DNA of 64,000 nucleotides. Source: BAIKAL-G1 sp943369525 (lineage in GTDB: Bacteria; Cyanobacteriota; Cyanobacteriia; PCC-6307; Cyanobiaceae). The notes below the pieces were generated by a model. That model searched no databases, had not been told where the DNA came from, and saw only the letters and a list, made by a program, of their open reading frames with translations. Position 1 is the stretch's first letter, and each line of letters begins with the position of its first letter. The DNA lies in the NCBI GenBank assembly GCA_943369525.1, contig CALRNL020000002.1, positions 186,001 through 250,000 of the forward strand, written 5' to 3'. A program made the translations under genes and the position numbers. Positions 34,116 to 42,986 of this stretch are shown here, in pieces.

Positions 34116-34277
34116 TCAGCGGAAGCCCACGGAGGCCTGCCACACAAAGGCGAGCAGTAGGAAGAAGAAGGGAATAATCGGCAGGATGTCCACCAACGGC
34201 GCGAAGGCCTGGTAGGCCTCTGGCAGCTGGGCCAGCGGGTGAACAGCGGAAGCGGCCAGCAGCGCGGAGAGGGCCAT
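34116..34277 (-). CDS. psbK: Photosystem II protein K
   Basis: 53 residues from ATG 34277. The mature part LAQLPEAYQAFAPLVDILPI followed by a hydrophobic helix ending FVWQASVGFR is unmistakable PsbK. The preceding 15 residues act as a cleaved leader. PsbK is a single-span subunit near CP43. The frame continues upstream to 34316, but ATG 34277 matches the family. It starts 32 bases downstream of tgt, suggesting an operon, an association seen in other picocyanobacteria. Confidence 0.96.
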   Translation of the reverse strand: MALSALLAASAVHPLAQLPEAYQAFAPLVDILPIIPFFFLLLAFVWQASVGFR

Positions 34278-34309
34278 TCCTGGGTGCGTAGGCGATCGGT
34301 GAGCGGACG

Positions 34310-35614
34310 CTACCACGTGTGGGCGGCCGGAGAGTTGGCTTCCCAGGGAGCGAAATCCTCTGCAAAAGAACCATCGGCAATCGCCTGGCCCATGGCAGTG
34401 GTGAAGCGGATCAGGTGGGTGAGGTTGTGCAGGCTCAGCAGGGTGCGGCCCAGCAGTTCTTCGGTGCGGACCAGGTGGTGCAGGTAGGCGCGGCTGTGGT
34501 GCTGGCAGGCCGGACAGGGGCAGCTGGGATCGAGGGGCGTGTGGTCGTGGCGGAACCGGGCGTTACGTAGGTTCCAGCGCTCCCCCTCCACCAGGGCCGT
34601 GCCGTGGCGGCCCAGCCGGGTCGGCAGCACGCAGTCGAACAGGTCGAAGCCCTCAGCCACGGCGATCGCCATTTCGCGCAAGCTGCCCACTCCCATCAGG
34701 TAACGGGGTTTGTCCTCCGGCAGCAAAGGGCCCACCTGGCGCACGATCCGGTGCATCTCCTCCACCGGTTCGCCCACGCTCACGCCACCAACGGCGATGC
34801 CTGGGAGGTTCATCGAAGCCACCACCCGGGCCGATTCGGCGCGCAGGTGGGGGAAGCAGCCCCCCTGGACGATGCCAAACAGGGCCTGGTCTGGGCGGCT
34901 GTGGCGGCCGATGCAACGCTCCAGCCAGCCGTGGGTGCGGCGGCAGGCGGCGGCCACATCGGCCTCGCTGGCCGGGTAGGGGGGACACTGGTCGAAGGCC
35001 ATGGCCACATCGGCGCCTAGGGCCATTTGGATCTCCATCGCCCGCTCGGGGGTGAGCTCGATGCGGGCCCCATCCCGGGGCGAGCGGAACACCACGCCCT
35101 GGTCGTCGATCTTGTTGATCCCGCCCAGGCTGAACACCTGGAACCCGCCGGAATCGGTCAGCAGCGGCCCCTGCCAGCCCATGAAGCGATGCAGGCCGCC
35201 GGCCTCCGCCACCACGGCCTCGCCGGGCTGGAGATGGAGGTGATAGGTGTTGGCTAGCACCATCTGGGCGTCGGTGTCGGCCAGCTGGGCGGTGCTGACC
35301 CCCTTCACGGTCGCCAGGGTGCCCACGGGCATGAACCGTGGCGTGGTTACCACCCCATGGGGAGTGTGGAAGCAGCCACAGCGGGCCCGGTTACGGGGGC
35401 TGCGGGCGGAAATTTCAAAGCGAAACGGCGCCTGGCCGCCCGAGCCGCTCGCGGCAGATTCGCCCTGCGCGATGGGATCGCTCGAAGGGACCGATTCGCC
35501 CGGGCAGGGGGCTTCACCCCCTGAGGTGGCCGAACGGGTCCTAGGGGGCCTGGATTCGCCTGAGGATGGGCCCGCATTAGACGAAGGACCTGCGCTATGG
35601 GCGGCGGATTCCAT
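34310..35614 (-). CDS. tgt: tRNA-guanine transglycosylase (queuine/preQ1)
   Basis: Exchanges the wobble guanine of GUN anticodon tRNAs for a queuosine precursor. TIM-barrel features are FMPVGTLATVKGVSTAQL, LANTYHLHLQPGEAVV, LLTDSGGFQVFSLGGINKID with the catalytic DSGGFQ, FGIVQGGCFPHLR and zinc-ligand CPCPACQHHSRAYLHH. The domain (about 370 residues) begins only near FRFEISARS. The first 55-60 residues after ATG 35614 are Ser/Pro/Glu-rich and probably disordered; the frame is open to a TTG at 35692. Upstream of psbK on the same strand. Confidence 0.95.
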   Translation of the reverse strand: MESAAHSAGPSSNAGPSSGESRPPRTRSATSGGEAPCPGESVPSSDPIAQGESAASGSGGQAPFRFEISARSPRNRARCGCFHTPHGVVTTPRFMPVGTLATVKGVSTAQLADTDAQMVLANTYHLHLQPGEAVVAEAGGLHRFMGWQGPLLTDSGGFQVFSLGGINKIDDQGVVFRSPRDGARIELTPERAMEIQMALGADVAMAFDQCPPYPASEADVAAACRRTHGWLERCIGRHSRPDQALFGIVQGGCFPHLRAESARVVASMNLPGIAVGGVSVGEPVEEMHRIVRQVGPLLPEDKPRYLMGVGSLREMAIAVAEGFDLFDCVLPTRLGRHGTALVEGERWNLRNARFRHDHTPLDPSCPCPACQHHSRAYLHHLVRTEELLGRTLLSLHNLTHLIRFTTAMGQAIADGSFAEDFAPWEANSPAAHTW

Positions 35615-35859
35615 CGATGGGTGGGAGTCGCTCCCGGAGATCGGGGGCTGGATCGGGCCGCTGGAGCTCAAGGGAGCGTGCTGAATCAACAAGACCTGGA
35701 ACCTAAGAAGGCGTCGCGCCAGGATCGGGGACCAGCCGCAGCCTTGGCGTTGATGGCTCCCCCCAGCTCACCACCCAGCGCGCCCCTGGGCCCACCCGTC
35801 TGCTTGCCCTCCAGCCAGTTCCCCCACGGGGCCGTCGCTGGGGATGCCAGGGGGCTGGG

Positions 35860-36666
35860 ATGACGACCCGATTGCCGTTGGGCAGGCTGCAAACGCCTGG
35901 CTGGCTCGCCGACCTGGCCGGGGCCTGGATCTTTTACAGCGTCCTGCCGGCGGCGCCCTGGCCCCAGCCCCGGTTTGAGCGCATCGCCCGCTTCGCCCCC
36001 TGGATCGGCGCCCTGTTGGGCGGCCTCGAAGCCCTGACCTGGGGCCTGTCCCAGGGCCATCTGCCGCTGTTGGCCCAGGTGCCCTTGGTGATGGCCCTGG
36101 CGATCTGGCTCAGCGGCGGCCTCCATCTCGATGGCGCCATGGATACGGCCGATGGCCTGGCCGCCGGCGACCGCTGCCTGGAGGCGATGCGGGACAGCCG
36201 GGTCGGAGCCAGTGGCGTCCAGGCGCTGGTGGTGCTGTTGCTGCTGCGGGCCGCGGCCCTGGTCACCCTGGCGGCGGCAGCCCCCTGGGCCCTCGTTTGG
36301 GCCTCGGTGTGGGGTCGGATCGCCCCCCTGGTGGCCATGGGCGGCTTCCCCTATCTGCGCGATCAGCCCGGCGCTGGCGACAGCCCAAATCCAAGCGGCA
36401 GCGCCGGGTTCCATCGCCGCCACTGGGCCGGTTTTGGCCTGGAGCTGCTGCCGGCGCTCCTGCTCCTGGGTCTGCTGGGCCCCTGGAGCGCGGCCGCGGG
36501 CTTGCCCTGGCAGGGCTGGCTGGGGCTGCTGCCGGCCCTCCTGGTGCCCTGGGGCCTGGGGCGGCGCCTAGGGGGCCACAGCGGCGATACCTATGGGGCT
36601 TGCGTCGAATGGACCTGCAGCTGGACCCTGCTGCTCATGGCCCTAGCTCTGGTGCTGGCTCCTTAA
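35860..36666 (+). CDS. cobS: Adenosylcobinamide-GDP ribazoletransferase
   Basis: 268 residues. Final step of the (pseudo)cobalamin nucleotide loop assembly, joining adenosylcobinamide-GDP to the alpha-ribazole or adenine nucleotide in the membrane. The signature LHLDGAMDTADGLAAGDR and MRDSRVGASGVQALVVLLLL is intact, and several hydrophobic spans are visible. The ATG at 35860 follows GGGATG context. Cobalamin riboswitches often precede such genes elsewhere, but I do not see one in the 168 bases upstream. Confidence 0.93.
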   Translation: MTTRLPLGRLQTPGWLADLAGAWIFYSVLPAAPWPQPRFERIARFAPWIGALLGGLEALTWGLSQGHLPLLAQVPLVMALAIWLSGGLHLDGAMDTADGLAAGDRCLEAMRDSRVGASGVQALVVLLLLRAAALVTLAAAAPWALVWASVWGRIAPLVAMGGFPYLRDQPGAGDSPNPSGSAGFHRRHWAGFGLELLPALLLLGLLGPWSAAAGLPWQGWLGLLPALLVPWGLGRRLGGHSGDTYGACVEWTCSWTLLLMALALVLAP

Positions 36667-36831
36667 ACGGCCCCCTAACCCTTGTTTAAAGCCTCCGTTA
36701 TCCGCCTTCGGCCTGGGCCATTGGCAAGGTTTCCAATTCCTGGCCTCCAGTAGGGCGGGGGTGTTGAACGGTTTTTGCCCCTGATGCGGTTGCAGGCGGC
36801 TGGTGGGGGTTCCGGTTTCGGAAGGGCCAGC

Positions 36832-38136
36832 TCAGGGGACCGGCGCCGGCAAGGTCAGGCGAAAGGCATTGCCCTGGTCCGGCAGGGCCGGATCAATGGC
36901 CTGGGGTGGCACCACCAGCTCCAGGTCTCCGCCGAGCCGCCGGGCCAGGTCCCGGGCCAGGGCCAGGCCCAGGCCGCTGCCAGGGATGGTGCCCTGGGCC
37001 TGGCCGCGGACCCCGCGACCAAAGATCCGCTGTCGCTCCTCCACCGGAATCGCCGGACCCGAGTCCCAGACCGTGAGGCCCACGGCGGTGGGCTCCCCCC
37101 CAGCAGGGCCATCGACAACGCCATCGCGATCGGCGTCTGGCTGGTAGGCGCCAAGCGCAGGGCCTGGAGTGGGATCGGCGCCCAGCTGGGCCCCAGGGTC
37201 CCTGGGCCTGGAGCTGGCCTGAGGGGTGGCGTTGGTGCTGGACGCGGCGTTGGCAGCGTCGCTCGCTAGGGCGACGCAGTGCAGGCCGATACGGGCCTCG
37301 ATCGGGCTGTAGCGAAAGGCGTTTTCAAGCAGGTTGGCCAAGATTTCGGCCACGGCTCCGCCGGCGCCCCGCCAGCTCGGCAGGCCCCCGGGGCCCTGCC
37401 AGATCCGCCCCTGGAGGCTGGCGGTGGCGGCGGCTCGCTCCAGCAGGGGCGTGAGCCATTCGGCCAGGGGTTGCTGGGCGGGCCCATCCAGGGAGGGGGG
37501 CAGCAGCAGGGGTTCGGCCTGGGGGCCGGCGGCCACCAGGGGGGTGGGACGGGCCAGCTGGTCGATGGCATCGACATAGCGGTTGAGCTGCCGTTGCTCG
37601 GCTAGCAGGTTCTCAACCAACGGCCGGTTGAGCGGATCCCGCTCCAGCCGGCGCAGGAGCAGTTGGCCGAAGGTGCGCAGGGCCGCCAGGGGGTTGCGGA
37701 GCTGGTGCACAAGCAGCTGCAACTGGTCGTCCTGCTGGGCCAGGGCGCGGCTGAGCTGCTGCTGCTCCAGATCCAGGCCCAGGGCCTCGGTGAGGCAGCC
37801 GGCCGTGGCCTGGAGGCGCTCGGCCAGGGCCTGGGGCCAGGGCCAGACCCGGCTGTCCACCCGCAGGGCGCCGACCAGCTGGGGGCCATCGCGCAGGGGG
37901 AGCCAGCGCCGGGTCGCGGCCTGGGGCATGGGGGCCAGGTCCAGGGCGGTCGGGTCGGGGCCGGCGGGCAGGGCCTGGGCCGAATCGGGCCACTGGCCGA
38001 TCGGTTCCAGGGTGGGCTTGCCGTTGTCCGAGGGGATGGTGAGATACACCACCAGGGCCACCAGGTCGGGTCGATCGCCGAACTGGGCCAGTTGCTGCTT
38101 CAGCAGGGCGACCAGGCGGGCGGAGACAGGCGTCAT
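36832..38136 (-). CDS. Soluble sensor histidine kinase with insertion in catalytic domain
   Basis: 434 residues from ATG 38136 (MTPVSARLVALL). There is no membrane segment. The N-terminal ~110 residues resemble a degenerate GAF-like sensor (WLPLRDGPQLVGALRVDS). The dimerisation domain carries the phospho-His in LLVHQLRNPLAALRTF (His144). The HATPase has an N-box (ILANLLENAFRYSP, residues 265-278), G1 (VWDSGPAIP) and G2 (GSGLGLALARDLARRLGG). About 60 Ala/Pro/Gly/Asp-rich residues (289-350) separate N-box from G1, where about a dozen are usual. No response regulator is adjacent. An upstream in-frame extension runs to 38289. Confidence 0.85.
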   Translation of the reverse strand: MTPVSARLVALLKQQLAQFGDRPDLVALVVYLTIPSDNGKPTLEPIGQWPDSAQALPAGPDPTALDLAPMPQAATRRWLPLRDGPQLVGALRVDSRVWPWPQALAERLQATAGCLTEALGLDLEQQQLSRALAQQDDQLQLLVHQLRNPLAALRTFGQLLLRRLERDPLNRPLVENLLAEQRQLNRYVDAIDQLARPTPLVAAGPQAEPLLLPPSLDGPAQQPLAEWLTPLLERAAATASLQGRIWQGPGGLPSWRGAGGAVAEILANLLENAFRYSPIEARIGLHCVALASDAANAASSTNATPQASSRPRDPGAQLGADPTPGPALGAYQPDADRDGVVDGPAGGEPTAVGLTVWDSGPAIPVEERQRIFGRGVRGQAQGTIPGSGLGLALARDLARRLGGDLELVVPPQAIDPALPDQGNAFRLTLPAPVP

Positions 38137-38553
38137 CGGCGCTGATCCCGAAGCTGGTGGGAAATTCTCGAATCCCGTGTTCGAAATCTGGGAAAAAGTC
38201 TTAAGATCCAGGTATCGACCAATACCTCGCGGACCGGGAACGGACCCAAGGGCACTGTCGCGACGGCCTTTGTTGCGGGTTTGCCGCATTCAGGCTACAG
38301 CAGGAGCAGTTACGTCCCCTTGCTGTTCGGCTGCCTGCCCCCAGGTGGCCATGTCGCTGTCAGTGCGGTTGCCAAGGCCCGCCCCTCACCGGGTGGTCTG
38401 CGGCGCTCTCCCTCCCGGTAGACAGACGTTTGGGCGTTCCAGGGCCAGTGGCTCCGCAATCGTGCGGGTCCCCTGGCCAGACCGGATTGGTGCGGCGTCG
38501 TCCCTTTCCTTTTAAGTCCCATCCCTCAGCCTCCCTTTCGGGGAGTGAAGTCC
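38137..38553. other. 417-base intergenic stretch between divergent genes
   Basis: Holds no gene I can support. Bases 38160-38230 are markedly AT-richer than the surroundings, with TCTTAAGA and a GGTAT-N6-ATACC dyad (38211-38226), a likely promoter/operator zone for the kinase. A GC-rich tract follows up to the DUF3155 gene, probably its promoter and long leader. The region may also host a small RNA, but nothing diagnostic is visible. Confidence 0.5.
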
Positions 38554-38925
38554 ATGTCCAAGAAGCGCAAGCGCATCAGCCGTCGTCGTCTGGCCGGACA
38601 GCGCGTGCTGGCCCATGTCCCGACCCACAACCTGGAAACCGGAGACCACAAGCCGGTTACCGCCGCTCGCCGCTATATCGCCGAGTCGTCCCTTGTGCCC
38701 CCAGCCCTGCTCAACGTGCGCCGCAACGAGCACACCACCGACCGCTTCTTCTGGGGCGAGAAGGGCCTGTTTAGTGCCCAGTATGCCGAGGAGAACCACT
38801 TCCTCTTCCCATCCCTGCGCGCCATTGTCGATCGCATCGGTGAGGACGCCCTGTTTGCCGGCCTGGAAGCCATGGCCGCGGACGACTGGGAGGAAATGGA
38901 GGAGTACGAGTACGCCTTCGTTTGA
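38554..38925 (+). CDS. DUF3155 domain protein, cyanobacterial
   Basis: 123 residues from ATG 38554 (MSKKRKRISRRRLAGQRVLA); GTG 38545 would add three residues. The pattern matches DUF3155: a basic N-terminus, VTAARRYIAESS, LLNVRRNEHTTDRFFWGEKG, LFSAQYAEENHFLFPSLRAI, and an acidic C-terminus (DDWEEMEEYEYAF). The family is widespread in cyanobacteria; function is unknown, and no neighbour suggests one. The charge split (basic head, acidic tail) is striking. A GGGGAG site precedes the start, and an intrinsic terminator follows at 39001. Confidence 0.88.
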   Translation: MSKKRKRISRRRLAGQRVLAHVPTHNLETGDHKPVTAARRYIAESSLVPPALLNVRRNEHTTDRFFWGEKGLFSAQYAEENHFLFPSLRAIVDRIGEDALFAGLEAMAADDWEEMEEYEYAFV

Positions 38926-39000
38926 GCTTGCGCCCTGGGGCCCCGAGACGGCCCTAGAGCCCGCCCCAGCCCAACCCAGCGATCGTAGGCACTTCAGCCC

Positions 39001-39051
39001 ATCCCACTGTCCTTCCCCCCTTTGTCTGGGGACAGGATCGTGGGATTTTTT
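39001..39051 (+). terminator. Intrinsic terminator after DUF3155 gene
   Basis: Outer stem 39001-39007 with 39040-39046, inner stem 39008-39012 with 39030-39034, a 5-base bulge, then six T (39046-39051). The layout fits a Rho-independent terminator reading on the plus strand, 75 bases after the DUF3155 stop. Confidence 0.6.
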
Positions 39052-39073
39052 GGGGCCCTGGGCCGCTTGGCGC

Positions 39074-39691
39074 TCAGCCCTGGTTTGAATCGATAAATCG
39101 CCGGATCGCCGGCAGCAGCTCCGCATCAATTCCGTGTTGACCTGCCGTGCCAACCAGCTCCACCCTGGCCTGCTGGAGCTGGAGAAGCCGCAGCAGCTCC
39201 TCGCTGGCCGCGTAGGGCACCACCGGATCGTTCTTGCCATGGGTAAGCAGCACCTTGGCCATGGCCGGCTTGGCTTGCCAGCCCGGGTGGGGGTAGCCGC
39301 TGCAGGCCACGATCCCTTCCAAAGCCAGGCCGCTGCCCACATCCAGGGCCATGGCTGCCCCCTGGGAGAAGCCAAGCAGCACCGTCTGCTCCAGGGGCAG
39401 GCTGCGGCCCAGGGCCTCCAGGCGCCGGCCCAGGGCCAGCCGGGCCTGGGGCAGGTCCGGCCAGCTGGGGTCCTGCAGGTCGTACCACTGGCGGCCGTAA
39501 CCGCCCGGATGGGGTTGGGGAGCCCGTAGGGCCAGCAGTTGGCGCCGCTCGCCACAGAGCTGCCGGCCCAGCTCGAGCAGGTCATCGGCGTCGGCCCCCC
39601 AACCGTGCAGAAGCACCAGGCGTTTGCTCGCGGCCTTTGGCCCGCTTAGCAGGGCTTCGCCAACGGCTTGATCTCCTTGCCAGGTCTCCAT
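39074..39691 (-). CDS. Serine esterase / alpha-beta hydrolase (phospholipase/carboxylesterase family)
   Basis: 205 residues from ATG 39691 (METWQGDQAVGEALL); an ATG at 39727 is in-frame. The alpha/beta hydrolase pattern is complete: VLLHGWGADADDLLEL, nucleophile elbow LGFSQGAAMAL (Ser), acid region LLTHGKNDPVVPY (Asp) and GQHGIDAELL (His). Such YpfH-like enzymes hydrolyse short acyl esters; the substrate is unknown. Divergent from purH. The frame is open upstream another 480 bases antisense to purH, which I reject. Confidence 0.88.
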   Translation of the reverse strand: METWQGDQAVGEALLSGPKAASKRLVLLHGWGADADDLLELGRQLCGERRQLLALRAPQPHPGGYGRQWYDLQDPSWPDLPQARLALGRRLEALGRSLPLEQTVLLGFSQGAAMALDVGSGLALEGIVACSGYPHPGWQAKPAMAKVLLTHGKNDPVVPYAASEELLRLLQLQQARVELVGTAGQHGIDAELLPAIRRFIDSNQG

Positions 39692-39872
39692 CGGGTCCGG
39701 CGCGGCCGCGCATCGACTGGCCTCCATGCTGCTTGGTCCCCGGTCCCTACGCCCTGGTTGCGGCTCTTGGGGCCTGGTCCGTTGGGCTCGGCGGCTTGCC
39801 GCCCAGGGGGCTCCGATCTGCGTGCGGCGCCTGGGCTTGCTGCGTAGGTTGGCCCCAGCCCCAGTGAGTGCG

Positions 39873-41486
39873 ATGGCCCCTACGGCCCTTCTGAGCGTGT
39901 CGGACAAGCAGGGTCTGGTGCCCCTGGCCGAAGCCCTGCACCGGTTGCATGGCTTTCGCCTGCTCTCCAGTGGCGGCACCGCCTCGGCCCTGGAGGCGGC
40001 GGGCCTCCCGGTGACGAGGGTGGCCGAGCACACCGGTGCCCCGGAAATCCTCGGCGGCCGGGTCAAAACCCTGCACCCGCGGGTCCATGGCGGCATCCTG
40101 GCCAAGCGCGACGACCCCTCCCACCAGGCCGATCTGGCCGCCCAGGCGATTGATCCCATCGATGTGGTGGTGGTCAACCTCTATCCCTTCCGCGAAACCG
40201 TGGCCGATCCGGCGGTCAGCTGGGCTAAGGCGATCGAAACGATTGATATCGGCGGCCCGGCCATGGTGCGCGCCGCTGCCAAGAACCACGCCGATGTGGC
40301 AGTGCTAACAAGCCCTGACCAATACGAAGCCTTCCTGGCTGCCCTGGCCGCCGGCCGCGTCGATGGCGCCCTGCGCCGCCAGCTGGCCCTGGAAGCCTTC
40401 CGCCACACCGCCAGCTATGACAGCGCCATCAGCAGCTGGATGGCCTCCCGCCCCGAGCTGGCCCCTGATGAAGCCCCCGCAGCCACCGATTCCGCGGCCG
40501 CACCCGCCTCGCCCCTGCGCCTGGAGCTGCCCCTTCACCAGACCCTGCGCTACGGCGAAAACCCCCACCAGCCCGCCCGCTGGTACAGCCAGGGCGGCGC
40601 CGGCTGGGGCGGGGCGATCCAGCTCCAGGGCAAGGAGCTCAGCTACAACAATCTGATTGATCTCGAAGCGGCCCTGGCCACCGTGCGGGAGTTTGGCTAT
40701 GGCCTGGCCTCCGCAGACTCCCCAGAGCTGGGCGCCCCTGGCCAGAGTGCAGCTGTGGTGGTTAAACACACCAATCCCTGCGGCGTGGCCACGGGGGCCG
40801 ATCCAGCTGGCGCCCTGGGCCGGGCCCTCGATGCCGATCGGGTTTCGGCCTTTGGCGGCATCGTCGCCCTGAATGGTCCGGTGGATGGGGCGGCGGCCAG
40901 CCAGCTCACCAGCCTGTTTTTGGAATGTGTGGTGGCGCCGGCCTTCAGCCCCGAGGCGCGCCAATTGCTTGCGGCCAAGCCGAATCTGCGGCTGCTGGAA
41001 TTGGCTCCGGCCGCCCTCGCCCAGGCACCGGCGCTGCAGCTGCGCAGCCTGCTGGGTGGGGTGCTGGTGCAGGACCTCGATGACGAGCCGGTGCGCGAGG
41101 ACAGCTGGCAGGTGGTGAGTGCCCGCCAGCCCAGCGCCGCCGAACTCGACGACCTGCGCTTCGCCTGGCGCCTGGTGCGCCACGTGCGCTCCAACGCCAT
41201 CGTGGTGGCCGCCGCGGGCCAGAGCCTGGGAATTGGCGCCGGCCAGATGAACCGGGTTGGATCGGCCCGCCTGGCCCTGGAGGCGGCCGCTGGGCGGGCC
41301 CAGGGGGCCGTTTTGGCCAGCGATGGCTTCTTCCCCTTCGATGACACGGTGCGCCTAGCGGCCTCCCATGGCATCGCCGCGGTGATCCAGCCGGGCGGCA
41401 GCATGCGCGATGGCGACTCGATCAAGGCCTGCGATGAGCTGGGCCTGGCGATGGTGACCACCGGCCGGCGCCACTTTTTGCATTAA
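39873..41486 (+). CDS. purH: Bifunctional AICAR transformylase / IMP cyclohydrolase
   Basis: 537 residues from ATG 39873 (MAPTALLSVSDKQGLVPLAE). The N-terminal cyclohydrolase carries FRLLSSGGTASALEAAGLPV and GGRVKTLHPRVHGGILAKRD. The transformylase domain has LRYGENPHQPARWY, KELSYNNLIDLEAAL and VVKHTNPCGVATG with its catalytic Lys-His, and ends DSIKACDELGLAMVTTGRRH. It performs the last two steps of purine synthesis. An in-frame extension to 39726 is not conserved. Full-length and intact. Confidence 0.97.
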   Translation: MAPTALLSVSDKQGLVPLAEALHRLHGFRLLSSGGTASALEAAGLPVTRVAEHTGAPEILGGRVKTLHPRVHGGILAKRDDPSHQADLAAQAIDPIDVVVVNLYPFRETVADPAVSWAKAIETIDIGGPAMVRAAAKNHADVAVLTSPDQYEAFLAALAAGRVDGALRRQLALEAFRHTASYDSAISSWMASRPELAPDEAPAATDSAAAPASPLRLELPLHQTLRYGENPHQPARWYSQGGAGWGGAIQLQGKELSYNNLIDLEAALATVREFGYGLASADSPELGAPGQSAAVVVKHTNPCGVATGADPAGALGRALDADRVSAFGGIVALNGPVDGAAASQLTSLFLECVVAPAFSPEARQLLAAKPNLRLLELAPAALAQAPALQLRSLLGGVLVQDLDDEPVREDSWQVVSARQPSAAELDDLRFAWRLVRHVRSNAIVVAAAGQSLGIGAGQMNRVGSARLALEAAAGRAQGAVLASDGFFPFDDTVRLAASHGIAAVIQPGGSMRDGDSIKACDELGLAMVTTGRRHFLH

Positions 41487-41618
41487 GTCCTGGCTTCAGT
41501 CCAGCCATGGACCCACTCCCCAGCCCTGCCTGGCTCCGGAGCAGGCCCCTGCCTGGCGCCGCCTGGGCAGGCAGTCCAGGGCGGGCAGTAGCTTCGCCTC
41601 GATAGCCAAGTCCTCCCA

Positions 41619-42080
41619 ATGCCGGACGCCCTCGCCTTCAATCTCAACTTCCTCCATCCGCTGATGATGTGGGGGCTGCTGGCCCTGTCGGGCTACTCGA
41701 TGTTTCTTGGCATCAAGGCCAAGAAAACCCGCACCGCCACTCCTGAAGAGCGCAAGGCCTTGATCAAGGGCCAGTACGGCACTCGCCACTTCCAGATCGG
41801 CAGCATCGTTCTGGCCGTGATGGTGCTCGGCACCTTCGGCGGCATGGCCGTCACCTACCTCAATAACGGCAAGTTGTTTGTGGGTCCCCACCTGCTGGTG
41901 GGGATCGCCATGACCTGCCTGATCGCCCTTGCCGCCTCCCTGATCCCACTGATCCAGAAGGGCAACCTGATCGCCCGCAAGATCCATGTGGGCCTGAACA
42001 TGGGCCTAATGACCCTGTTCCTTTGGCAGGCCGTCACCGGCATGCAGATTGTTAACAAGATCTGGACAAGCCGCAGCTGA
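41619..42080 (+). CDS. DUF4079 membrane protein
   Basis: 153 residues with four hydrophobic segments (LHPLMMWGLLALSGYSMFLG, IGSIVLAVMVLGTFGGMAVT, LVGIAMTCLIALAASLIPLI and IHVGLNMGLMTLFLWQAVTG). The spacing and the His at helix starts (residue 13, 123) recall DUF4079 / ferric-reductase-like b-type cytochrome folds of cyanobacteria. Function unknown; a heme-binding role is only inferred from paired His in helices. It lies 132 bases after purH with no other partner. Confidence 0.85.
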   Translation: MPDALAFNLNFLHPLMMWGLLALSGYSMFLGIKAKKTRTATPEERKALIKGQYGTRHFQIGSIVLAVMVLGTFGGMAVTYLNNGKLFVGPHLLVGIAMTCLIALAASLIPLIQKGNLIARKIHVGLNMGLMTLFLWQAVTGMQIVNKIWTSRS

Positions 42081-42189
42081 TCGGGTTCCCGGGGGCGAGC
42101 CGCCGCTGTCGTCGCGCCGGCTTAATCCGGCTAGGGCCCCGTTGGCCGGGGCTGCAGCCGCCGGCGCCCAAGCCCCGTGAGCCTGTCGA

Positions 42190-42822
42190 TCAGAACTGGG
42201 CCCGCTTGCGCGGCGGGCATTCCAGGTTGTGGCAGGCGTGGAAGTCTTCTTGCACCTTCCAGGTGAGCTTGCGGGACACCTGGCGCACGATCTGGCGCAG
42301 AAGGTGGTCGCCGCTGCTTTGCACCAGGCTTTCTGGCAGCAGGGTGATCACGCCAGGCAGCTTGATCCACACGCTCAGGTCCAGCTCCCAGCGCACCAAG
42401 GTCAGGGCCGTGTCCTCGCCCTCCTGGTCGAGCCGCAGGGAGGCGTTGAACTCCACGTCGTAGAGCTCCTGAAGCTTGCTCTCCCCGGCCGCCTGGGGCA
42501 CGGTCACGATGCGGTAGATGCCGGCGCTCTGGGGCAGCAGTTCGAGGCCGATGGTGGGTTCCACCTCAAAGCCGAAGTTTCCAAAGCGCCCGAGGGTGAG
42601 CAGGTAGCCATTGCGGCCTAGGGGATCGACCCGCATCGGCGCCGCGCAGCGGCGGAACCAGCCCTCGTGGCGGTCCAGATAGGCCTCCACCGTGGCTGCC
42701 GGCGCCCCCATTTCCATGACGTCGCTGAAATGGCTGCTGTAGCAGCGCAGCTTCGGGTCGGCGCTGTCGCGCAGCAGACCCGGGAGCCCAGCGGCAATCG
42801 GTGGGGAGAATGAGGTGGTCAA
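42190..42822 (-). CDS. DUF1997 domain protein
   Basis: About 210 residues from TTG 42822; no ATG is available near the family N-terminus, and the frame is open to a TTG at 42903. The core has CYSSHFSDVMEMGAPAATVE, GYLLTLGRFGNFGFEVEPTI and LDLSVWIKLPGVITLLPESL, which I recognise as DUF1997, a START/SRPBCC-like fold found in cyanobacteria and plastids. The C-terminus holds two Cys (FHACHNLECPPRKRAQF). Function unknown, possibly lipid or pigment binding. Lies upstream of no operon partner; ispH is on the same strand with a 165-base gap. Confidence 0.8.
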   Translation of the reverse strand: MTTSFSPPIAAGLPGLLRDSADPKLRCYSSHFSDVMEMGAPAATVEAYLDRHEGWFRRCAAPMRVDPLGRNGYLLTLGRFGNFGFEVEPTIGLELLPQSAGIYRIVTVPQAAGESKLQELYDVEFNASLRLDQEGEDTALTLVRWELDLSVWIKLPGVITLLPESLVQSSGDHLLRQIVRQVSRKLTWKVQEDFHACHNLECPPRKRAQF

Positions 42823-42986
42823 AGGGATTTCAGACTCCTCAACGCCCGTGGGCGCAATCGATGAACCAATGTAAAGCCAGGGCCTGGTTGGCTTGGCAGC
42901 CAATGCGACAGCGCTGGTTGGGATCTAGGTGCTTGGCAGCGGCCAGCTTCTCAGTTGGCGCTTCAAGTGGCGCTTCAGTGGGCACT

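Noticed and set aside
35693..35859. Possible cobalamin riboswitch before cobS
   Set aside because: No B12-box core or conserved helical pattern could be identified, and part of the stretch overlaps the open N-terminal extension of tgt.
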